Both the position numbers and the translations under genes were made by a program. Under the pieces are notes generated by a model. It saw nothing but the letters and a program-made list of their open reading frames with translations. It ran no database searches and was not told where the DNA came from. DNA of 50,208 nucleotides. It comes from Gammaproteobacteria bacterium. GTDB lineage: Bacteria > Pseudomonadota > Gammaproteobacteria > Steroidobacterales > Woeseiaceae. The first letter of the stretch is position 1. Each line of letters starts with the position of its first letter. The stretch is taken from positions 1 to 50,208 of the forward strand of contig QOPG01000001.1 of NCBI GenBank assembly GCA_003331585.1. Direction: 5' to 3'. Shown here piece after piece: positions 45,035 through 50,208 of the stretch.

Positions 45035-46276
45035 TTAATTTTTTGCAAAGTCCCTATATTTTCCAAGAAAAAGCAAAGGAAGAGCGCCAATAATAAATAA
45101 TACTGCTGAGATTTTTAACATGGTATCGTAACTTCCTGTCGCAGAATAGGATCTAGCAAAAACCCAAGGGCCAAAACCTGAACCAATTGCAAAAAATCCA
45201 TAAATCAATCCATAAATAGATGAATAGTTTAGTTGTCCAAAATACCGGGACACAAGATATGCCATCAAATCATACTCAACTCCAGCAGCTAGACCTAATA
45301 AGAACATTGAAAAAAAAGCTATCGTCAGAGACAAATCGGGTTGTACTATCAGAAATAATGACAATGCTGGCAAACTAAGAATTATTGCAGCGACTGCTGG
45401 CGCCCAAAAATAATCCAGCAAATAACCGCCTAAAACTCTACCCACAATAACAGATGGAAATCCAACAAAGCTTGCAAGAGCTATGGCTTCTGTTGTTAAG
45501 AACCCCTTTGAGCTAAACATAGCTTCCAGGTTGGGTATGGGCCCTCCAACTGCAAAAGAAACCGGAAGAAAACAAAATCCTATTAACCAAAAACGCCAAT
45601 CAGTTAATGCCTGTGAAGCGGTCATGCCTCCAAGAGCGTTGATTTCACTTTTATCTTTTTTGTCATTGTCAAAAGCTAAGTCATCATCTGTCGCCTCATA
45701 GAGCAGAAACCAAGCAACAGGAAATGCAATTAATAATGGTAATAAACCAACGCCAATATAAGCAAACCGCCACCCAAATTGCTCTATTAATGTAGCCGCA
45801 AATATTTTTGCTAGAGGTCCAAATAACCCAGTACCAATTAAAGACATTCCTAATGCCAACCCTCTTCTTTTCATAAACCAGCTATTTACTGCTCGTGTCC
45901 ATGTTACAGGGAGTGTTCCTGCACCTGTTACTGCGATAGATATCCAGCAAAAAAGATAGATACTCATAGATCCATCATTCAGAGAAAAACTCATCATGGC
46001 TAACGAAAAGAGAGGTATAGATGTTAGAACAACTTTTCTTACACCGTATTTATCTGCTAAGAATCCTGCTACTGGACTCATAATTAGAGCTCCTAATATT
46101 AATATAGGTAAACCCCTCATAATTTGCTCAACAGTCCATCCAAACTCCTGCATAAAAGGAGCAACAAATACGCCTATTGTATAGAAAGGAAGAGGTGACA
46201 AACCAAAACCAATACCCAAAGCGGATGCAAAAACAGATTTCCATCCTAAACGAAATTCGCCGTATCCTACTGTCAT
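45035..46276 (-). CDS. MFS transporter (OFA/monocarboxylate-like)
   Basis: The 413-residue protein has 12 hydrophobic segments in two halves. The loop 2-3 motif AGFLADKYGVRKVVL and the mid-protein hydrophilic linker (ATDDDLAFDNDKKDKSEIN) are typical MFS features. The general pattern, including GMSLIGTGLFGPLAKIFA, resembles transporters for organic acids, but the cargo is not known. A strong AAGGAG site lies 6 bases before the ATG. It follows the CopD-like membrane gene by 22 bases, so it is probably the last gene of a transcript that begins at 48376. Confidence 0.85.
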   Translation of the reverse strand: MTVGYGEFRLGWKSVFASALGIGFGLSPLPFYTIGVFVAPFMQEFGWTVEQIMRGLPILILGALIMSPVAGFLADKYGVRKVVLTSIPLFSLAMMSFSLNDGSMSIYLFCWISIAVTGAGTLPVTWTRAVNSWFMKRRGLALGMSLIGTGLFGPLAKIFAATLIEQFGWRFAYIGVGLLPLLIAFPVAWFLLYEATDDDLAFDNDKKDKSEINALGGMTASQALTDWRFWLIGFCFLPVSFAVGGPIPNLEAMFSSKGFLTTEAIALASFVGFPSVIVGRVLGGYLLDYFWAPAVAAIILSLPALSLFLIVQPDLSLTIAFFSMFLLGLAAGVEYDLMAYLVSRYFGQLNYSSIYGLIYGFFAIGSGFGPWVFARSYSATGSYDTMLKISAVLFIIGALPLLFLGKYRDFAKN

Positions 46277-46298
46277 GAACTACTCCTTAAATGCATCA

Positions 46299-46967
46299 TT
46301 AAAAAATTGGTTTAAATACGCCAAACCAAGCAACCGAAGCAATTCCAATCCAATAGAAATAAGCTAAGAGCCTTCCAAAAGCTAATGATTTGGAAAGTTT
46401 GTTTTCAACCTGTGTATTTGATCCTTCTGTATCCAGTATCCTAAATAAAATTACCCACTCCTTCATAATAAACCTAAGAAGTAAACCAATAACGAGAAGT
46501 AAGGCGTATATAATTGCTTTGGCTGCATACCAAGATGTTGTGAAAGGCCAACCAGTAATAAGGGAATACACACCAAAACCAATCAAAAGTGGAATAATTA
46601 CATATCGAAATGATTCGTCTATTCGTGTGTAAAATAATCCTTTATCTGTGCCTCTATGCCTAAAAGCAGTAAAAGTAATTGATAGCCAAAATGCCACAAA
46701 GATCCACATCGGCAGCACCCAATTTGAACCAAGTGGGTGATAAGTCATAATGCTTCCCATATGAAGACCTAATGGTAAGAGTAATATAATTGCAGATCTA
46801 GGTAGAATATCAATTAGATAAGCTGTTTCCATATGGCGACGTCTCTCCTCTAGACTTAGATTTATGTTAGTAACAGGTCTGGAGGCATTAAATACTCCCC
46901 ACTCCCCGCCAAGCCAATACGCCATCGCCAGAATATGCGCCCATTTCAAAAAAAGATATGTATCCAT
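46299..46967 (-). CDS. polytopic membrane protein, CopD/DUF2269-like
   Basis: The 222-residue protein has six predicted transmembrane segments. The start MDTYLFLKWAHILAMAYWLGGEWGVF carries the WxHxLxxxxWxGG pattern seen in CopD- and DUF2269-type putative haem-binding membrane proteins; a second His lies in GLHMGS. A loop with RHRGTDKGLFYTRIDE joins the halves. The function is unknown. It lies 10 bases after the VOC gene with an AGGGGA ribosome site, inside the same operon. Confidence 0.6.
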   Translation of the reverse strand: MDTYLFLKWAHILAMAYWLGGEWGVFNASRPVTNINLSLEERRRHMETAYLIDILPRSAIILLLPLGLHMGSIMTYHPLGSNWVLPMWIFVAFWLSITFTAFRHRGTDKGLFYTRIDESFRYVIIPLLIGFGVYSLITGWPFTTSWYAAKAIIYALLLVIGLLLRFIMKEWVILFRILDTEGSNTQVENKLSKSLAFGRLLAYFYWIGIASVAWFGVFKPIF

Positions 46968-46977
46968 TCAGATCCCC

Positions 46978-48012
46978 TCAATCATTATTTTCATAAAATT
47001 CTAACCAAACTCCTCCTGGCCCCTTAACAGCCATCAAATCAATTTCACCATAAGGATCAAGCCCGACTTTCATTGGAGGAAAGATGACTTCAATATTTTT
47101 ATCAATTGATAATTGATGGATATCATCAATATCATAAACTGGAAATCTTAGCATTAGAATCCCTAAATTTGGTGGCACAGCCAATGCAGAAAAGTCTCTT
47201 CCTACCGCTCCATCAAAACTTAATATTTCAACTGAGCCCTCATTAACACCAGTAGGATGGAGGATATATACCTCTCGGTCAATTTTGGTTGTTAGGTTAT
47301 GCGGAAGCCCAAGAACATTCGGCCCCTCCTTACTACTTGCACCTTTGTGTTCGAGATAAATTTTAAAGCCTAATTTATCTATATAAAAATCTTTTGCCTC
47401 TTCGATATCGGCGACAACTTGAGTAGCATTGAATAGTCTGCTCATTTCTCTTAAGTTCGGCCATCCTTCGAGGGGAGGTTGAACTCGCTCAATCATTGCA
47501 AATACTATTCCGTCAGGTCCCCGAGGTAGCCACTCTTTAACAACGAAAGGACCAAAACTGAATTCAACTGGGTCACTTGCTGATTGCCAGTCGTATTTTT
47601 GCATCTCTTTAAATTTTTCTTGCATGCTCAGGACACGAAAATTCACATCGAAGATGCCCCCCGTATCCCAGCTTTGAGCACTGGACCTAATCTGCACCTG
47701 ATCAACATCAACAAATTCAATCAGACGAATGAAGCCTCTCTTTGTTCCTGAGTTACCCATGACCACTTCTCTAGCATTCGTATTTTTGGGCAAAGAATAA
47801 GCTTCGATTAATCGTTGAGAAACATTTCCCTCGCTCAGGATCTCCCACCCTGCAACTTCAGTATAAAATTTAACCTGAGCTTCGATATCTGAAACACTGA
47901 AAACCGCTTCCTGATATCCTCCAGCAAAGATAGGATGTGTTTCTAGTTCATTTGCCTTAATCGCGAATGAGAAAAAAAAAGATATAATTATAAGTATATA
48001 TCTAAGATGCAT
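46978..48012 (-). CDS. exported protein with two VOC (glyoxalase-like) domains
   Basis: From the ATG at 48010-48012 the protein is 344 residues. It opens with a cleavable signal peptide (MHLRYILIIISFFFSFAIKA, then NELETHP). It contains two vicinal-oxygen-chelate modules: one starts at AVFSVSDIEAQVKFYTEVAGW and the second at QVVADIEEAKDFYIDKLGF. An AGGAGA site at 48024-48029 supports this start. VOC domains occur in glyoxalases, dioxygenases and other metal enzymes; here the substrate is unknown. Export to the periplasm is unusual for this fold. The gene overlaps the end of the YciI-like gene by 11 bases. Confidence 0.75.
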   Translation of the reverse strand: MHLRYILIIISFFFSFAIKANELETHPIFAGGYQEAVFSVSDIEAQVKFYTEVAGWEILSEGNVSQRLIEAYSLPKNTNAREVVMGNSGTKRGFIRLIEFVDVDQVQIRSSAQSWDTGGIFDVNFRVLSMQEKFKEMQKYDWQSASDPVEFSFGPFVVKEWLPRGPDGIVFAMIERVQPPLEGWPNLREMSRLFNATQVVADIEEAKDFYIDKLGFKIYLEHKGASSKEGPNVLGLPHNLTTKIDREVYILHPTGVNEGSVEILSFDGAVGRDFSALAVPPNLGILMLRFPVYDIDDIHQLSIDKNIEVIFPPMKVGLDPYGEIDLMAVKGPGGVWLEFYENND

Positions 48013-48376
48013 TTGGTCTGATCTCCTCAACATTGTTCCATATTACTCCACCCATCCAAGAACCAGCGGCAGGAGTTGCGTTCAATATTCTAATTTTCTC
48101 ATATAGTTCGTTTTTAAAATATGGATCCTGGCTAAGAAATGCATTCAATACTTGCTCATTTTCAGCACAAACCATAAAAAAGCTTCCAATTATTTTTTTT
48201 TCTTCAGGCAGTCGAAGTGGTCCGCATGTCAGATATCGTTTGTAGTTCATTTCAATAAACTTTAGATGCTCATCAAGATGTGACTCTCTGACTGCCCTAT
48301 TGCTCTCATCATCATAAGCCAAAACAAGGTAGACTTTTTCTGATAATTTTTCTATTGACGGTGCAAATTTTGCCAT
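48002..48376 (-). CDS. YciI-like protein
   Basis: The 124-residue protein has the ferredoxin-like YCII fold pattern: YLVLAYDDESNRAVRESHLDEHLKF, then LTCGPLRLPEEKKIIGSFFMV and a C-terminal DPYFKNELYEKIRI. YCII proteins include chlorohydroquinone-type dehydrochlorinases and muconolactone isomerase relatives; the catalytic His and Asp usually lie in the segments HLDEH and DPY, both present. It is the first gene of the minus-strand set and is divergent from the alpha/beta hydrolase over an 88-121 base spacer. Confidence 0.8.
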   Translation of the reverse strand: MAKFAPSIEKLSEKVYLVLAYDDESNRAVRESHLDEHLKFIEMNYKRYLTCGPLRLPEEKKIIGSFFMVCAENEQVLNAFLSQDPYFKNELYEKIRILNATPAAGSWMGGVIWNNVEEIRPNAS

Positions 48377-48497
48377 ATTGATATCTGAGTTCCAAAATTT
48401 TTTAAAGATGGCATAATGTTATAACAAAATACTATTTAATATAAAACTACAATAATAATTTTATTTGGTGTTTTTCTTGATCGCACCGGAGACGCTA

Positions 48498-49313
48498 TTG
48501 ATAAAGAAGAGCTATACAACCTGGAAATATGGACAACTTCATTGCAGAGGAGTATTTCCCTCAAATCCATGCAAACCACCTATCGTCTGCCTTCATATGA
48601 GTCCGAAGTCAGGACGTTCTTATCATGAAATACTTCCCTATTTATCCAATAAAGAGAGAATTGTTATCGCGCCTGATTATCCTGGACATGGTGAGTCTTC
48701 CCTCCCACCATCTGATCCTCATGTAACAATAGAGGATTTTTCTGAAGCAATATGGTGTGTTGTAGATGATTTGATTGGAGAGGTTCCTATGCATCTAATT
48801 GGGCATCATACTGGATCGATGGTTTCTGTTAAGATGACAGAGCAAAAAACAGATCGTGTTCTGAGCCTGATAAATATTGCTGCACCATTATTCACTGATG
48901 AGGAATTGGCTGAATTTTGTAACATGTTCAAACCAATACCTATAGATAAAGAGGGAAATCGCTTTAGGATCATGTGGGAAAGAATAATGTTCCACCGTGG
49001 TCCGGGGATGACACTTCAGATGTGTGCTGACTCTATGGCAGAGAATCTAAGAGCTGGAGATGATTATGAATGGGGGCATGAAGCAGCCTTTGCTTATGCA
49101 AAAGAATACATCTCATACCTTACAAAAATAGAACAGCCAGTCTTTGTTATGAATGTGAATGATGATACTTATGAGCATACCAAACGAATTGATCCCATAC
49201 TAAATAACGGTGAACGAATTGATTATCCACAATGGGGTCATGGTTTTTTGAGTGCTTATCCAGATAAAGTTGCTCACGAGATAAAAAAATTTCATCATAA
49301 GGTGGAAGGATAA
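48498..49313 (+). CDS. alpha/beta hydrolase with Thr at the nucleophile elbow
   Basis: From the TTG at 48498-48500, which has GGAG 6 bases upstream, the protein is 271 residues; an earlier TTG at 48465 has no such site. The fold's motifs are present: oxyanion region VCLHMSPKSG, APDYPGHGES, the elbow LIGHHTGSMVS, a late Asp in NVNDDTYEHT and the catalytic His in WGHGFL. The elbow reads G-H-H-T-G instead of G-x-S-x-G, so a Thr replaces the Ser. The family includes C-C bond hydrolases and esterases. It precedes the aldehyde dehydrogenase by 7 bases. Confidence 0.85.
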   Translation: MIKKSYTTWKYGQLHCRGVFPSNPCKPPIVCLHMSPKSGRSYHEILPYLSNKERIVIAPDYPGHGESSLPPSDPHVTIEDFSEAIWCVVDDLIGEVPMHLIGHHTGSMVSVKMTEQKTDRVLSLINIAAPLFTDEELAEFCNMFKPIPIDKEGNRFRIMWERIMFHRGPGMTLQMCADSMAENLRAGDDYEWGHEAAFAYAKEYISYLTKIEQPVFVMNVNDDTYEHTKRIDPILNNGERIDYPQWGHGFLSAYPDKVAHEIKKFHHKVEG

Positions 49314-49320
49314 ATTCGAT

Positions 49321-50208
49321 ATGAAGATTCGTAATCCTCGAACAGGTGACTGTGATTTTGAAATAAATATAACTGACAGCGATAGATTATCTGAGCAGGT
49401 CAATAAAAGCAGAGTAGCTCAGCAAAAATGGTCGGATAAAACGCTAGATGAGAGAATCTCGGTCCTACAAGAGCTAAAAAACAGTTTAATAAAAAATGGT
49501 GAGGTTATCGTTCAAGCCTTGAGCATTGATACGGGCAGAACGACGATTTCAAAAAGAGAGTTGGACGGACTTTGCGGAAGTATCGATAGATGGTGTGAAG
49601 ACGCCATCCGCTGCATTGATGATAGTGAGCGACAATCAAAAGTCATTCCAAGTATTGCAATAAAAAAACACCGTGATCCATATCCTGTTCTTGGTGTGAT
49701 AAGCCCTTGGAACTTTCCATTGCTTCTCTCATTTATTGATGCTGTGCCAGCGTTACTGGCTGGATGCACTGTAATTATAAAACCCAGTGAAATAACACCC
49801 AGATTTGTAGAGCCTCTTATGACGGCAATAAATGAGGTTGATGAGCTAGAAAATATAATTTCTTTTGCTCATGGTGACGGTTCAACGGGTGCCAATTTGA
49901 TTCAATACGTTGACATCGTAGCTTTCACTGGAAGTGTATCAACAGGAAAAAAGGTCGCTGCCGCTGCTGCAAAAGCATTTATACCGGTATGTCTTGAACT
50001 TGGTGGAAAAGATCCCGCTATTGTGATGAAGGATAGTGATATTGAGAGAGCTACAACTTCGATACTCAGAGCATCAATAATTGCAACGGGTCAGGCGTGT
50101 CAGTCACTTGAAAGAATTTATGTTGATGCTGTAATTTATGATGAATTTACGAATCTGCTTACCGAAAAATCAAAAAAAATAGAGCTCAGTCTCAAAGATG
50201 GTGACGGT
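49321..50208 (+). CDS. aldehyde dehydrogenase (5' part; runs off the window)
   Basis: NAD(P)-dependent oxidation of an aldehyde to an acid. The 296 codons visible are uninterrupted to the last base, so the C-terminal third lies beyond the window. The N-terminal segment is followed by the substrate/cofactor motifs VISPWNFPLLLSF, IIKPSEITPRF and FTGSVSTGKKVA. The catalytic Glu lies in CLELGGKDPAIV and the catalytic Cys in ATGQACQSLERI. It starts 7 bases after the alpha/beta hydrolase stop, so the two are cotranscribed. The substrate is unknown. Confidence 0.92.
   Translation, partial: MKIRNPRTGDCDFEINITDSDRLSEQVNKSRVAQQKWSDKTLDERISVLQELKNSLIKNGEVIVQALSIDTGRTTISKRELDGLCGSIDRWCEDAIRCIDDSERQSKVIPSIAIKKHRDPYPVLGVISPWNFPLLLSFIDAVPALLAGCTVIIKPSEITPRFVEPLMTAINEVDELENIISFAHGDGSTGANLIQYVDIVAFTGSVSTGKKVAAAAAKAFIPVCLELGGKDPAIVMKDSDIERATTSILRASIIATGQACQSLERIYVDAVIYDEFTNLLTEKSKKIELSLKDGDG

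Overview
The window looks like chromosomal DNA of an AT-rich, streamlined, probably marine gammaproteobacterium. The basis is gene content and order: csrA-alaS-recX-recA-pncC, nudB-aspS-DUF502-fmdB-pgeF-rluD divergent from bamD, pilD-coaE-zapD, mutT-secA-dciA-lpxC, and a full dcw (division and cell wall) cluster next to rnpB are gammaproteobacterial neighbourhoods. Spacers are short, genes often overlap by 1-20 bases, and A/T dominates third positions and spacers. SAR86-like or similar oceanic lineages fit, but the lineage cannot be fixed from the sequence alone.

Layout. 1-828: two small orphan genes, a lipoprotein and a membrane-anchored protein, on the minus strand. 877-6138: csrA, alaS, recX, recA and pncC (minus). 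6138-12322: a GT4 glycosyltransferase, nudB, aspS, a DUF502 membrane protein, an FmdB zinc ribbon, pgeF and rluD (minus). 12406-13557: bamD (plus), with a long repetitive C-terminal tail. 13564-17241: nadE, sucD, sucC (minus). 17411-19901: a broken type IV pilin gene, pilD, coaE, zapD (plus). 19912-23015: mutT, secA (minus). 23100-23411: dciA (plus). 23417-41938: lpxC and the dcw cluster, all minus, transcribed as mraZ-rsmH-ftsZ-ftsL-ftsI-murE-murF-mraY-murD-ftsW-murG-murC-murB-ddlB-ftsQ-ftsA-lpxC. 42320-42685: rnpB (minus). 42751-50208: accessory metabolism, namely a cysteine hydrolase, a PutP-like symporter, an MFS transporter, a CopD/DUF2269-like membrane protein, a secreted two-domain VOC protein, a YciI-like protein, an alpha/beta hydrolase and an aldehyde dehydrogenase that runs off the window.

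How the genes work together. The dcw block makes the peptidoglycan precursor (murE, F, D, C, B, ddlB, mraY, murG) and the divisome (ftsZ, A, L, I, W, Q). zapD and dciA add division and replication functions. mraZ has a well-formed sigma70-type promoter and a three-repeat MraZ operator, so the cluster probably starts there and is autoregulated. The most unusual point is that ftsZ is not between ftsA and lpxC but between rsmH and ftsL, as the third gene from the mraZ promoter; the ftsA-lpxC junction is only 83 bases and carries an AT-rich dyad. Other oddities are a 42-base coding repeat in bamD, an exact 27-base duplication in ftsI, a pilD next to a broken pilin with no pilB or pilC beside it, and a consensus DnaA box over the mraZ operator. 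The right end is the only accessory region and holds a divergent gene set that could be a small catabolic pathway of unknown substrate.
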